Shown here in pieces: positions 24,301 to 37,535 of a stretch of DNA of 64,000 bases. The notes beneath the pieces are model-generated. The model worked only from the letters and a program-made list of their open reading frames with translations, was not told the DNA's origin and did not search any database. Position 1 is the stretch's first letter; every line of letters begins with the position of its first letter. The position numbers and the translations under genes were made by a program. Origin of the DNA: Struthio camelus (lineage: Eukaryota; Chordata; Aves; Struthioniformes; Struthionidae); the NCBI RefSeq assembly GCF_040807025.1, contig NC_090954.1, positions 21,704,501-21,768,500 of the forward strand, given 5' to 3'.

Positions 24301-26944
24301 GTAAGGTGCAGCCAGAGCTGTGGACTCTTTCACCCTCCTCTCCCACAATGAACTTAGTTGAAGGCTGTTGCAGAGATTAACTGAGAATCCCTATATCTGG
24401 TGGAAAGGCACACAGGCCCTTCTCCATCCTGCTGTGGTTTCCAACAACAGGCAACAGAGACAACTTGTCACTGCGGGCCTCTGAGACCTTTCTAGATGTG
24501 CTTGCTGAGGAAAAGGTAGCCCACCAGGTGCAAAGCACATAAGGGATCTGAGCGTCTGCAGGTGCTGTCTACATTCATGGGTGCCCATGGAGGAGTGCAG
24601 CCATGGGAGATGGTCACTGCCCTATTTGGAGTTACCCAGCAGCAGATAGCATGTTCAGAAGAAGAGACTGAAGAAGGATGAAACTGAGGCAATATTCACA
24701 CAACATGTGTGAGTGCAACATAATGCTGCTTTCTTCTTCAAGACATTCCCCCATTTCTGCTCGTTTTCCTGTCCATGTTGGATAGAGGGCTGAGGTGCTA
24801 GAAAGGGAGCCCAGGTCCAAGCACATTGCTGATCAGGAGCTGATCGCTATATAGCCTCTCTGCGTAGCTGTCATGTCAGCACTAGCCCTTAACAGTCTGC
24901 ACGGTTGCATCAGCTCACATGAAATGAGCCCTAGTTCCTGCAGGGGAACCTCAGCTCTTCAAAAGGAAAGGTAAATGCAAGAGCTGACATGGTTAGATAA
25001 CCTCTGAGTCAAAGCAACCTATCCTTGGTATCTCTCGCCAGATGCCATGACTAATGTTAGATTTATGGAGTGTCTTCTCTGCAAGTAAAACAAAGAGCTG
25101 GCATTACATCCACTTAATGGAGGTGACTTCAAATTAGGATAGATGAGAGCTTGTAGGGAGGAGAGAGAGATTCATTGGCAGTGAGAGTACAAAGGATAAA
25201 ATCCTGGGGAAGAGCAAAGGACTGAGACTGGCATTTGACCTGTCTCAATAGCCAAGCTCACATTGATATCACCAGGGATAGGAATGAATCTCTTATCCTC
25301 TGTTTCATAAATACAGGATGAATTTTCTATCTGAAAGATCTAGTGCTGACCGATCCTTCAAACTCAGGCACACGTTATAAGGAGTTCATTTTATAAGAAA
25401 GAAAATCCAGAGTGAAGTTCTGAAGAAGCTCCAACGGGAGACTTCATAAGCACCTCTAGCATTAGGTTTAAATTCCAGCTAATGCAGGCCCATTTACATG
25501 GGAGGAGATAATGGGAGGAGTAGGATTTATAGAGACATTTAGGTGCCTATAGAGGCAGATGGGGAAAATAACTGAGTTATATCATAGAGGAGCTGGAAAT
25601 GGTATGTCAAAACTCTTCGAAAGGAATTTTCTAAGAAAGTAGCTCTTTGAATACAACAAATAGTCTGGGACTGCTGAAGGATCTTAGTTGTCTCTTGTTT
25701 TTACATTTAGTTGGTTATTCTGGTTTAGCCATATTCTAAATATGGATGCCAACTTTATCCGGCTGCTCATCACCCCTGTGCATAGCCCCTGCTTTCTGCA
25801 AGTTCAGCTTTTTGTGGAGCTGCATAGTAATCAGGATAAGAAAACTGCTTTTACTGTGGAGTAATCTGACAGAAAATGATCCAGCAGAACTTCAGCCTGA
25901 TCAGCTCCCTGATCCAACTTACCATGCAGCCAGACAAACAGCTGTGTTGGCACAACAGAGCACATGGCATAGGGACAGTGATGAGCAAACCAAGGCAAAG
26001 AGGAGGCAGCTGCCTATTTTGCCACTCTTGCCAACAAAAACACATGGGGTGCAGGCTGTGGTGGACAGGTTCATCAGAAATGCTCATAACTCAGCTGTTG
26101 GCTCTCCCACGGATGTCACATGGACCATCTGCAATTGCTCCCAAGCACCTGTCCAAAGGCAGGATATCCAGGTCCCAAGCCCTTTTCAAATGCATATTTT
26201 AAAATGTTATAGAAAGCACACAAAAGTAGACTGAGGAAGCTTCATCCTACCCCCTCATGCTGAGTGAATGTCCTCTCTGGAGAGCAATACAGTACAACTG
26301 AAGAAAGGGCCCACTCTCTTGTTCCTATTGTGAATATAATTCTGAAAGCTTCTTCCTTTAACACAGCTCAGAGAACTTGGGTTGAACATAAAAATTGTTT
26401 GAGTATGACAGAAGCTATTCTTTGGCAAATAGATTTCATACCAAAGAAAGGGTGCTTAGATTTGGTCCAGATAAGGACAGGTGCGGATGACCAGTTTTCT
26501 TAGACATATACAATCATCACCAGGTAATACCAGAAAGCATAGTGTTGTGCGGACTGAGTGGCAGTAGCCAATACCGGTCACCTTGTAGCCACATTGTGAA
26601 TGTGAAGAGTTCCCTGTTTATTGCTACTAGTGCTACAGCAGTGCATTCTCCGCCAGGTGAGAGCTATGACCCAGCCCCAGGCCTGCTGAAATGAAAAGGC
26701 TGCAGAAAGTTTTTGTGCCCTGAGCTGGAGGAGGTACATGTCATTCCTTGGTCTCTGTGGTCTGGGAGATTAGGAAATCCTCCATTCCAGGGAATAGTAG
26801 AAGTCTTCTTCCCTGCATTACTGCACAAGCTCATTTAAAGCTCTTAGATTAAAAAAATATATACGTATATATATGCATCCATTTATTTCCAGTAGGGTAC
26901 TGTAAGAAGAGTCTCAGAGTTTAAAGAGGAACTGACCAAGCCTA

Positions 26945-27865
26945 GTGAATATCTTCATTAATGAGCCAGATGACAGGATGCAGTACTCTCAGCACTCTGC
27001 ACTCTAAGTTTGCAGATGACACAAAACTGGGAGGAATGGCTGATACACCTGATGGTTGCACTGTTATTCAGAGGGAACTTAACAGGCTGGAGAAATGTGC
27101 AGAGAGGAACTTTGTGAAGTTCAACAAGAGAAGTGCAAAGTCCTGCCTTTGGAGAAGAATAACCCCTTGCATCGGTACAGGCTGGGGGCCAATCAGCTTG
27201 AAAGCAACTTTGCAGAGAAGGACCTGAGGGTCCTGGCGGACAGCAAGTTCAACATGAGCCGGCCATGTGTCCTTGCGGCGAAGAAGACCAACGGCATTCC
27301 GGGCTACACTGGGAAGAACGTTGCCAGAAGATCACGAAAGGTGATCCTTCCCCTCTACTCAGCACTGGTGAGGCCACACCTGCAGTACTGTGCCTAGTTC
27401 TGGGCTCCCCAGGAAAAGAAAGACATGGGCATACTAAAGAGAGTCCAGCAAAGAGCCACAAAGATCATTAAGCGACTGGAACATCTCTCTCATGAGGAGA
27501 GGCTGAGAGCACTGTGACTGGTCAGCCTGGAGAAGAGAAGGCTCAGGGAGGGTCTTATCAATGTGTATAAATACTTGATGGGGGAATATAAAGAAGATGG
27601 GGCCAGACTCTTCTCAGTGGTGCCCGTTGACAGGATGAGAGGCAATGGCCACAAACTGAAACACAGGAAATTCCACTTGGATACAAGAAATCATTGGTGC
27701 AGGTTGTCCAGAGAGGTTGTGCAGTCCCCGTCCTTGGAGATATTCAAACACCATCTGGACAGGGTGCTGGGCAACCTGCTGTAGCTGACCCTGCTTGAGC
27801 AGGGGGGTTGAACCAGGTGATCTCCAGAGGCCCCTTTCAGTGCCAGCTGTTCTGTGATTCCATGA
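26945..27865 (+). mobile_element. CR1 LINE, 5'-truncated, 3' half of ORF2 and 3' UTR
   Basis: Plus-strand frames give the reverse-transcriptase signature FADDTKLGG, then VLAAKKTNGIPGYTGKNVARRSRKV-like and LVRPHLQYCA blocks, then a segment containing [16 protein letters not shown] and [10 protein letters not shown]. All are typical of the C-terminal part of CR1 ORF2. The blocks fall in different frames, so the copy is dead. It ends in CR1 3' UTR sequence (GGTGATCTCCAGAGGCCCC) and a GATTC-type terminal repeat. It lies in intron 4, antisense to PCDH1. The 5' truncation just before the catalytic motif is usual for CR1. Confidence 0.9.
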
Positions 27866-28409
27866 ATAGAGAAGAGTGATTCCAAAGAGCAGAGTGAGTT
27901 TTGAGCTATTTCTTAACATATTCTCCAAGCCAGAGGACTCTGCAGTATTGCCCAGCAAATAAGCAAATTTCAAGTGGAGTAGCCTCCCCGAGACATGCAC
28001 TCACAAGAGTGTGCTGGGAGTTTTTTTGTTTGTTTGTTTTTTTTAAGTAAGGCTTCCAAATGAAGAGAGAATAGAGATTAAGAAAGATGACAGAAGGATT
28101 TTCTGAATCCAGTGGGTTGAGAGGAGCAAGAATATGAAGGACATGTAAGAAGGGAGATGCACATTCACTATTTTCCATCTTCTTGCCACAGACAGCAAAA
28201 GGGAATGGAAGTTATCACAGCCCAGCACAGAGCTGCAGGAAATAGCAGAAATCTCAAAAATCCAATCTGGAATGCATGAAGCACATAAACAGCCACAGAG
28301 ACCTTCCTGGTGAAATATGAAGCCTTTTGTCTCTCAGGCATTGACTGAGAAGGATTGTCCTGCCTAGATTTTTCATAAGCTGCAACCACAGTTCAGGAAC
28401 AGAAAGGGT

Positions 28410-28424
28410 AAAAAAAAAAAAAAA
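28410..28424 (+). repeat. Poly(A) run
   Basis: Fifteen A with a second A-run a few bases on. No recognisable retrotransposed body upstream. Similar runs lie at 32427-32441 and 40406-40421. Confidence 0.7.
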
Positions 28425-30844
28425 GTCTAAAAAAAATTCAGCAAGAAAATGTGGTTACTTCAGACAACTCTTCTAGATATGTCCAGGATCTACCAAGAGA
28501 CTCTGGAGAACTTGAGGACAGTCTCTTATGCACATTACCACATAATCCTGTGAGGCAAGAAAGAGAACGTCAAATAAATTATTAAAGCTTTTTTGGACAA
28601 CCTCTGAAGGAAGTGAAATCCTCTTTACAAGGCCTTGAAAGGATTAAAGACATTGTTTGCAGCTGGTATCAACTTGTTTGTTGCCAAACCTGCACAAGAA
28701 AAAATATCTGTATCCTGTGCACCCTGGGATTCTTGACACAATTAACAAAGATGACCTGGTCAGAATGACATGCCATGCCTGCTCTGACCTGAATCTGTAA
28801 GACAGAGTTTACCCAGACACAGCTTCTGGAAAATATGGAATGGAAGAAACAGGGTGAGAACAAGTCTGAAATTACAGCTCAGACAGAAATGCCATGTGAA
28901 ACCAAGATGGTGTAATCCATGACCATTTGCAATCTGTCAGACTTGTCTCTCATGATAAGAATCTTTTCCCACATTGCTCTGCAGTAGCTATTAATAAAAT
29001 CAGAAGTTATCTTTGGGGATGAACTAACATTACTTGAAAAAATATAGAGGGTTATGATTTCTTAAAAAGAAATGCAGATGCCTATAGAGCTGAAGATCAG
29101 TGAGAAACCTAGACGTTACTTGAAGCAGTAGATGAGATGCTGAAGATGGTCACAGAGATCATAATTATGAATGTCATAAATATCGAGTAGGACCTGGAAA
29201 CTGCTGGTAATAACAAATCATCTAAAATAAGTGGTTGCAGAGGAAAGGGATGCAGACCAATAAAAAAAAAAACCTAAAAAATACCCACAATATCTCAGCT
29301 CCAGAAGAGTCCAAGCATCAGTCAGACCCAAAGCAAGTGGCTCTCAGATGGTTGGAAACGTGACTTTCAGTTTCTTTTGAGTCAGCACACAGGAGACTGG
29401 TATGCAGTGCCTGCCAGAGACCTTCTTTCTTTATTCCATGCAAAGCAGCATTTACCATATTCTACACCATAGCCTCAGTTTCCTCAGACAAGGTGTGAGA
29501 TCCTTCAGTAAGAGGTCTATTTACCAGACATCCGATCTCAGCTCACTGGCATTTGACTGGGAACAACACAGAAGTACTGAATAGCATCCCACATCCAAGA
29601 AGGGAGACTAGTCAAAGGCAATCCTCAGAGCTCTCCAACAAAGTGAAAATGCTTCAGGGTATGTTCGAAAAAAATCCTCTGATTGAACATGTGCCTGTAA
29701 CACTTTCTCCAAGACAAAAGGGACATTTAAAGATAATGTAAAAAGAAGAATAGGTTTTAAGATCTAGAAAGTTCTTTCTGGCAGACCTGTGTTTGAGGAG
29801 GCGGAAAGTAATTTTTTTTGTTCAATCCACTGACTGGAAGAAAATGAACGATCATAGTAGCAAGAACTTTAAAAGAAGCTCACAACCAGACTGAAACTAA
29901 GCAGAAGACAGGAGGTAGTGGCTGCCCAGTGCAGAAACTCCATCTCAACACCATGGGATGTGAGAAGGGGTTATTGGCTGTGGAGACCTCTTCTGAGTCA
30001 CCTGCCTTCACTGTGATGTTGTAGGTTGCACACATGGCCCAGGGTCACTATGAGGCAGAAGAAGCTCAGTTTGCATGTGATGCACATGTGTGCCTGTCAT
30101 AGGATCCTTAAGCGAAACACTAACAGCCACATTATCTCTGTGCCTGGTGCTGCTATTGATGCTACCGAGTACTGCTGAAGAGCTGTGGGGTATCAGCTGG
30201 ACACATCCACACCGCTAAAAGCATGTTGACAAACTGGGGATCATGCAGACAAAAATTATAAGAAGGAATGGAAGATGTGAACTGTAATCAGAAGAGTAGC
30301 AAAGGGCAGCAGGAGGAAAAATCTCCCCAAGCTTCCTTTGTGAAGGGTATCAAAAAGCCTGAGATATATTCAAGGCCTGCCAGATGTTGCTGCTGCCCAG
30401 GAATAGGGCTGTAGGTCTGTGGTGGTATCATGAGCCAATGACAATTGCTGGGATGACCCCAAAGAGGTGTGGGAGTAAAGGAAAGGGTAGAGTCCCGGCT
30501 GCCAAAATGTCTTGCCTTGACCCTGCCTCACAGTAAAAGATTTGACTCCATCTTTGAATTTATCAAAGAGAACTTTAAATTCCAACTTGCTTACTTGTGA
30601 TCTACAAGTGCATATAAACTGAAGTGTCTTCTAATATCAGGCAGTAAGATTCAGTGGAAGGAAATGGGAGTGTAGATTTATAAAATTGGGAGCGGAGAGG
30701 ATCTGCCACTGGAATAGCTCACCAGGGGTCTTTTTTATCTTTATTTTCTGACATTTGAAATCTGCCATCAAAATTGTATCTTTTTAAAGGAGTAGGCCTG
30801 TTCAGCCACGGTGGTATGCAGAAATCATTTGGTAAAATCCTGTG

Positions 30845-30900
30845 GCCTGCATTATGAAGGGGTTAGACAAAGTGCTCCTTCCGGCTTTACAATGCATCAA
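30845..30900 (+). mobile_element. Old CR1/L3-type LINE 3' end fragment
   Basis: The stretch CCTGCATTATGAAGGGGTTA, GACAAAGTGCTCCTTCCGGC, TTTACAATGCATC resembles the diverged 3' end of older amniote CR1 families (GGTTAGACTAGATGATC... CCTTCTGGCCTTAAAATCTATGA). It is short and diverged, so the family is uncertain. Confidence 0.55.
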
Positions 30901-33900
30901 TACACTAATCTCTCTTGAAACAAAGAAAAGGAAAAGTCTGGACTGAAAGAGCTGTTTTAAGTCCAGCAGTCAAACCCAGGAAATGGTATCTCAATTCACT
31001 TGCTCAAGCCGTGCTGAGGTGTGCAGAGGAGGTAGGAGACCATGAGAAAAAGGCTGGTCTTGTCACAAAAGCCTATGGCTATGAACCAAGTGGAAGAATT
31101 TTACATCTAGCTCTGCCACAAACTCGCAAAGCCATGCTGCTCGCGCCTCTTACATCAGCAGCCGCCTGGAGGCGGCTGACGCAGTCTCAGCTTCATGTTC
31201 CAGGAGCAGCTGGAGACCTGCCTTTTGACTCAATAGCACTGGGATCCTACAACTGCACTTGCCTTCAGAAGGGATTGGACTGAGGAACTGCCAGCCTGAC
31301 CAGGGGGGTCACCCAAAGCAGCAAAAAACATCTCAGAAATGCAGATTATAATTTTCTATTTCATTTCCTACCTATGGTGGAATTTCCTCCCTGGAAGGGG
31401 AGCTGTGAGGATAAACTCATTAACACATCTGTGAAGTACAGATACTGTTGCACTAAGTGCATTGGAAAAGCTCAGGAGATGATTGTTAATTACATATGCA
31501 GTGCAGGATTGTAATGGTATGCATTAAATGTGGCATGGGGTCCCACTTCAAGTAATGGGGTGAAACAGATTAAATGTTTACCTCTGTCCCGTGGACTAAG
31601 GAATGCAATTCAGAAATACTTCAACCATCTTAGGTACCTCTGTACCACACAGGCACAGAGTGAAGACAGCCTTAACGTAATATTTCCTAAAATGCAAGTA
31701 TTTGAATTTTACTAAATTCTCTCGATAATAAAAAAGAGGGTGGGAAAGAGACTGGTTACTTACATAACCCAAACTCCGCATGCATTATGATAGAGCTTTT
31801 GTTCTGGTGCAGTGGAAGCAGATGTCTTTAGCAAAAGCAACTGGTAGCCAAGTACGAGATAAGGCTCAGTTCCTAGCTCAGTATCCTCCACAGCAGTGAA
31901 AACAGCATGGTAAAATGTTGGGGAGGAAACAGTGGGCAGCTAGGTATGATACCAAAGATGACAAATGTCTGTGATGGCTGAGGAGATGGCATATCAGTGC
32001 CAAGATACTGGAGAAGTCTTCATCAATAACATCTTAATTCCTTCTAAAAGGTCTTGGCTCAGCCCCTGCAATCCAGCATTTTACTGCAGTGTGCACAGTA
32101 AAAGGTGTCAAAAAAAGGAGGAGGCTGATATGTGTGTTAATCAAGTGAAGAACCATCTACAAAGAAAAGGCATGGATCTGTCTTCCAGTTGAAAAGCTAT
32201 AAATAGCCTTGCATACTCTCTTATCAGATTGGTTCAGCAGCGGGATAATCTCTTGGAGAAAGCAATGGAAGCCCTGTTACGTTGGATATTTATAACTAGA
32301 TGAAAGTCTAGAAAATGCACAGTTGTGTCAGTCTTGCTCTCGTGCCGGGAGATAGGACGTGTGGGATTCAGTTAGTCTTTTCTGTTCAATATAAGGTCAA
32401 GAGTTGCTTAGTTTTCCAAGATTCGCAAAAAAAAAAAAAAATCTGATTTCTTTGAGGTGCTGATGCTGCTTGACCAGCTGTAGAAGCTGAAGTAAGGGCA
32501 CAGTAAGATAGTCCCCCGAAGTGTCGTGATGGTCCCACATCACTAGAGATGGCAGACCATGGGAAACACAACTCTGATGAGCTGATCTAACGCAAGCAGT
32601 ACCTCTTAATCTCCAAATCACCTGGCCTGGTGCCAGTGTCCCCTGAGAGTCTGCTTAATGGATCCTAACCATGACCCTAGCCCCTGAAGTTCACTGAACT
32701 GTCTTTGCCAGGTTATTTACAGAGCACCACAACCTGCTAGAGTTAATACCAGTGCATTCCCTAGAGCCTTGGCCTGCCATGGCCTCTACTCTGAATTGGG
32801 TTTATATAGGTCAGGACAACTGCTGGAGGCACCAGAGCCTGACTTCCCAACAGCTGCCACGTAAAAGGAGCAAGACAGACCAGGGGATGGTGAGCAGAAT
32901 AAGGGAAGATGATTATCTCCTGGGAACTGATGCGCATATCTGTATTGCATATGGACTTGTTTGTGGATGGCTACGTGATTAATTTTGTCCTGGGCTGTGA
33001 ACACATACAAGGGTCTCCTGTGCAGAGGGAGGGAACTATCTCACTTATAAAGCAGAATGGATTTTGTGATGCTATGGGCAGGGAGTCACGCTGCCCCTGT
33101 GAGAGCCACTGCTGAGGACAGTGCCTATGACCTTGCTAGGGTCTGTTCATCCCCATGCCATCCCTTATGGGAAACAAAAAGCAGCCCAGGAAGTAGAACA
33201 TTCCCGGGAGGAGTGGCACAGCAGGCCCTATAAAACTCCAAATTGATGTTCCCTCTAATGGCTAGCCAGAAGCCCCACTCCCCAAACATGGCATGGAGCT
33301 ATGAACTCAAAGAGATTAACTGCCGTAACAGGAGAAGTCCTGGACAATTGAGACCCACAGCCATTGGCAGCCCAGCCCAGCAGTCGGTTGCCTGCCTGAA
33401 GCACATGGACTAAAGGCAGCCCTCTCTGGCCTCCATCTCCCACTGCAGACCTCCCAGATCCTCTGCTCTCTCTCTCCTCTTTCACCTTTCAGCCCTGCTG
33501 GTCCCTCATCTCTGGATTGCCTGAGGTCTTCCCTCTTCTAGTCCCATTGTCACCAGTGCCCCTGCTACATCCTTCAATATGCCCTTCAAGCCTCTCTTGC
33601 ATCTGGCTGGTGCTTGAAGGCCCCAGTACAGATGTTGAGAAAGTCGAGAACTGTAGCCCTGGTCCAGGAACCCCAGGGAGCCTCTTCACACTGGAGAGTA
33701 CCTGGCTGGTACTTTAGTGAAAAAAGTGGTCTGTATGTCACTTCCAAACAAGAGGGTTCCTCATATTGCAAGAGCATCAGATGGATTTGGGAGCCCTGCC
33801 AGATCTGGCATCACTCTGCCTTGCTTCAGTAGCTGCAGCACAGCTAGCTTCATCATGACCCCAGGAACTAGTCAGAGAAGGGAGAGTTGTTCTGCTAGAC

Positions 33901-35059
33901 CTTTAACACCATGCATTATCTCGGGCCCTATGTATTCCTTAACAGGGGGGCCCAGAAGGTTTTCAGGTCCCTAGACCACCTGATCACACTCTCATCAATT
34001 TTCTCACTATGTACAACCCTGACCCAAGTCAAGGATGTCCTCCAGGAGTAGGAGAAGAATTCAGGAAGACCCTTTGCACCCCCTCTTTCTCTGTCCCAGA
34101 GGTTCTTTTGGACTTGCCAACTCCATCGTAACCTCCCCTCAGTACAAGAGCACAGAAGGCAGAAGATATAGGAAAGTAGATGTTATATGCACAGCCAGAG
34201 CCAAGTCTGAGGAAGCAACTTAAGCTGGCCAGAGAAGATAGCTTGGGAAGTGACTGGTTGAGGGTAATCAGGCAGGCAGCACATAGGCAGCACAAGGAGC
34301 AGAACTGGGATTGAAGCTGTGCCAGGGCATGGAAAAGCCAGCTCTCCTGCAGTGAGATTGCAGAAACACCTCTGCTAGGGTTCTCAGGCAAAGGTGGACC
34401 TGACCAGGAGGCAATCTGAATGGACCAGCTGAAGGCAGAGCATGGTGCTCTGGGGTTTGCCCCCACCATGCCTCTCAGATCCTATGCTCCATGCATTTTT
34501 CTCACCACAGTTAGTGCCACTAAACCTGTTCTCCCTCTCTGTTCCCTGGGAAACTCCCACGGCTCCAACATCCACCACAGCACAGAGGGTTGCATCACAC
34601 CTCAGTTGTCCCTATACCCCTGCCCCCTGCTCTGCCCCAGGGTCCAGGACCCCACGGGACCACCTGACTGCAGAACACAAGCTCTCCATCAGCCAGGGCT
34701 ACAACACCCCGTGTAAGTACGAGTGCTGCCATCACGGAGCAGTCTTTTTGCCTCCCTGTGTCATGCCAAACCCAATTGCCTCCTTGATGCTTCCCACTCC
34801 CTCCTCTCCTGTTTCTCTCTAGATTTCCTCACCCTCACCTCTCTCTCTCCTCCCTGCCTCATCCTGGCCGGTCTCTGGCCTTGAGCTTTACCTCTCCTCC
34901 AGCCTCCCTGCCCCACCAGACCACAAGTGGCAAGCTTGACCTGCCCAGGCTCCTACCCCCATCTCACCCCACACCAGGGAAGGTACAGCTTTGAGACTGA
35001 AGAGCCTCGGGTGCAGAGTCCCCAGGAAGGGGGCAGGTGCACGTGCCGCTAACTCCTAC

Positions 35060-35279
35060 CGTTCTCAGGGTGCTCCATTTCCCCGATGCTGCCGTCAGGT
35101 GTGGTGCGTTCGTAGTGATCCTCAGGCAGGGCTAGAGGCCCAATGCGGGGCCCTGATGATGACTTGCTGCTTGGGGTCTCTGACTCCTCCAGCCCGCTGT
35201 CATAATAACTATGCTGGGAGGGATCCTGCAGGTCCTGCGCCTGGCTGGCTGCAGAGAACGTCACTCGGCGATGAGGTAA
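35060..35279 (-). CDS. PCDH1: PCDH1 coding exon 4: CM3 motif with RRVTF (PP1 docking)
   Basis: This is a 220-bp exon, phase 0 in and phase 1 out, encoding residues 998-1070 of the long isoform. It begins LPHRRVTFSAAS; RRVTF (1001-1005) is the CM3 signature of delta-1 protocadherins and fits the RVxF rule for docking protein phosphatase 1 (PP1-alpha binding is established for this family). The remainder, including YYDSGLEESETPSSKSSSG and PEDHYERTTPDGSIGEMEHP, is acidic and Ser-rich and very like mammalian PCDH1. The acceptor is TTTTTTCATTCCCAG (AG at 35281-35280). The donor is G before GTAGGAG at 35059. The last base joins AT of exon 5 to make the GAT codon of DLRPLPDV. It is isolated between introns of 17 and 27 kb. 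Confidence 0.96.
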
Positions 35280-36087
35280 CTGGGAATGAAAAAAGCCAGC
35301 GCATCAGCCACCCAGTAGATGAAGACAAGTGGTGCTCATCAGACCCAGCCTTTAAACGGAGGCATAACACTCCATCCTAGCACTCCCAACTTCACATGGG
35401 GTCCAACATCAGCCCCTGCCGCCCCTAGAGCCTGCCTGACAAGCACAGCTCCAGGCTCCATCCCAGCTCACACCACCCTATGCTGGGAGCAAACACTGAA
35501 CAACTTCCACTCACCCCTGACCCAACAGCTCCCTCTGACTACATCACTGCTCATGTCTCATTCTCCTGAACAACCTCCTCTTCCATCTCACAGCCAACCT
35601 TTGACAGACACCATCTCCCACCTCAGGACCCTTGAGGCACAGGATCCGGAAAGGTCACCTATTAGCACTGTGTCTTGAATCACAGACTGGCCCCCAGCCC
35701 AAATACCACCCTTTTTCTGGGGTCACCACTGCAGGGACACATCTTTGCACTCAGACTCAGTTTGCACCATTCGTGCTCCTGAAGACCCCCCTCACTGACT
35801 TCACTTCTCCTGAGGAGGTCTCTAATGGGATCATCTTTCAGCAGAGAGTTTCCAGTGACATCATTCCTTACCTTACCAGCCTGTGACCTGACATCATCTC
35901 TCATCCTAAGAGAATCTCCATCAAGGGTCACGATCACTTCTTTTGTCTGCTTGTTAACTATTTCAAAGCCCTACTCCATGTTTTCTCTCCCCAGCTTTGC
36001 CTCATGCTTGGGAGGAGCTCCCTGTAAACAGCCATTAAGCTATATCATTATCCTTGTTCAAATCCTTCCATAAAATTCTTATTTGTC

Positions 36088-37535
36088 ATGATTACTGAGG
36101 AATTGGAAAGGGTAACACAAGTTCAGGGCAAAATCAGGATAATCAGAGCACAGAATGACGCATTACCACCAAGGAATCATCCTATAAGCATAAGAGAAAA
36201 CCCAAGGAAGGAGCTATCTGATGGGGATCTGAAGGTGATGGGGAGAGAGAAAACCAATGCACTTAAAGATGGCATGATCTAGGCTGAAGCGTTGAATGCC
36301 TTTTTTTGCTGCAGTCTTTACTAAGACTGGGTGGCAATCATGCATCCTACACAGCTAGCACCAATGAGGAAGGGGAAGGAATTCAGACTAACAGAGGGAA
36401 GGAACATACAGGGAGTATTCAGATGAGCTAGCTGCTTCTAGGTTGGTTGGACCTGATTAAATTCACCCCAGGTGCTTGGAGACCTGATTTAAGCAACTTC
36501 AGTGCTGTTAGGGTTTCTTTTTTTTCTCTCTCTCTTTTTTTTTTTTTTAAAGGAATTTGTAAAGGATGAGGGAGGCTCCAGAAAACTGGGAGAGAGCTAA
36601 AATAGTGCCTGTCTTTAAAGATGAGGAAAAAAAAAAGAAGAGCTGGAGAATTACAAAACAGTTAGCTTAATTTCAGTTCCTGGAAAAATACTGAAACAGA
36701 TAAAAGATCTCTTTGTAAGTACCTGTGAGATAACAAGGAAATGAGTAACAGCTACTGTAGCTTTGTCACAAACAAACATGTCAAGCCACTGAACTTCTTC
36801 CTTTGAAAATACATCATCAGGTCTTGTGGATGGAGGAGAGGAGGAGCAGTAAATGTTATATCTTGGCTTTAGAAAGTTTTTTGACACTATTTTGGATAAT
36901 ATTCTCATAAGTAAGGCAGGAAAACAGTTTAGGTGCAGTACAGAACTTCAGTTTTTAGGCAATATGGTGCAATCCACCGCAGAGTGGATGCGAGGCATTT
37001 ATAAAGTTGTATTCAGAAAGTTATTGCAGAAGACGGGTCTTTCAGCTGGGAGGGTGTATCAAATGAAACTCTTTAGGTTGCATCCTGAGTCCTTTGCTGG
37101 CCTGTATTTTCATTAACTGCTTAGATGACAGATATGGAATATATCTGTCACATTTGCACACTTGGGAAAAATAATCACTGCATAAACAGCAGGCTAGCTA
37201 AAGGATTGAGGGTTACAAACAGATCAGGGGTTGACTATCTGTCAACAATGTCAAACTATTACAAAAAATGCATCTATACTGGGATACATAAACAGGAGCT
37301 TTGTCTTTAAGTCACACAGCGATCCATCTGCTCTGCTAGGCTTTGGTGCAGCAGCAGACAGTGTAAACTTTTTCATGAACTGATAGACAAATACCTCTTA
37401 GGAGGTATTCGTATACAGCTCAGGAGTAGTTTAGGTCAAGTTAATCTTGCCTGAGGCAGGAGAATTGAGTACAGACCTCAAGAGGTCATCTCCCAGACCA
37501 TTTTCTAGATTGTGCAGCTCTGTAAGACCTACAAA
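36088..37535 (+). mobile_element. Old degenerate CR1 LINE, ORF2 to 3' end
   Basis: Many blocks follow CR1 ORF2 in order: GACCTGATTAAATTCACCCC near 36450, ACTGGGAGAGAGCTAAAATA near 36585, GAGAATTACAAAACAGTTAG near 36645, then ATATCTTGGCTTTAGAAAGT (36859), which encodes the LGFRKFFDT block of the reverse transcriptase. A 3' end (GACCTCAAGAGGTCATCTCC) lies at about 37475-37495. Frames are broken throughout, with internal deletions and a poly-pyrimidine insertion at 36516-36550. It is clearly older than the copy at 27 kb. Confidence 0.75.

Larger units (their letters stand above)
8027..35059 (-). other. PCDH1: PCDH1 intron 4
   Basis: A 27-kb intron from GTAGGAG (35059) to CTTCTCTACAG (8027). It holds minisatellites at 14.9-15.5 and 16.36-17.0 kb, CR1 fragments at 18.25-18.32, 26.94-27.87 and 30.85-30.90 kb, and poly(A) runs. 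The stretches 8030-14900, 18320-26940, 27870-30840 and 30900-35050 contain no exon, RNA gene or mobile element that I recognise. 8980-9720 has a vague periodicity of short CCT/CCA-rich blocks. Confidence 0.85.

Noticed and set aside
26945..27865. CR1 copy as an active retrotransposon
   Set aside because: It lacks the 5' part of ORF2 and the remaining blocks are in different frames, so it cannot encode a working protein.
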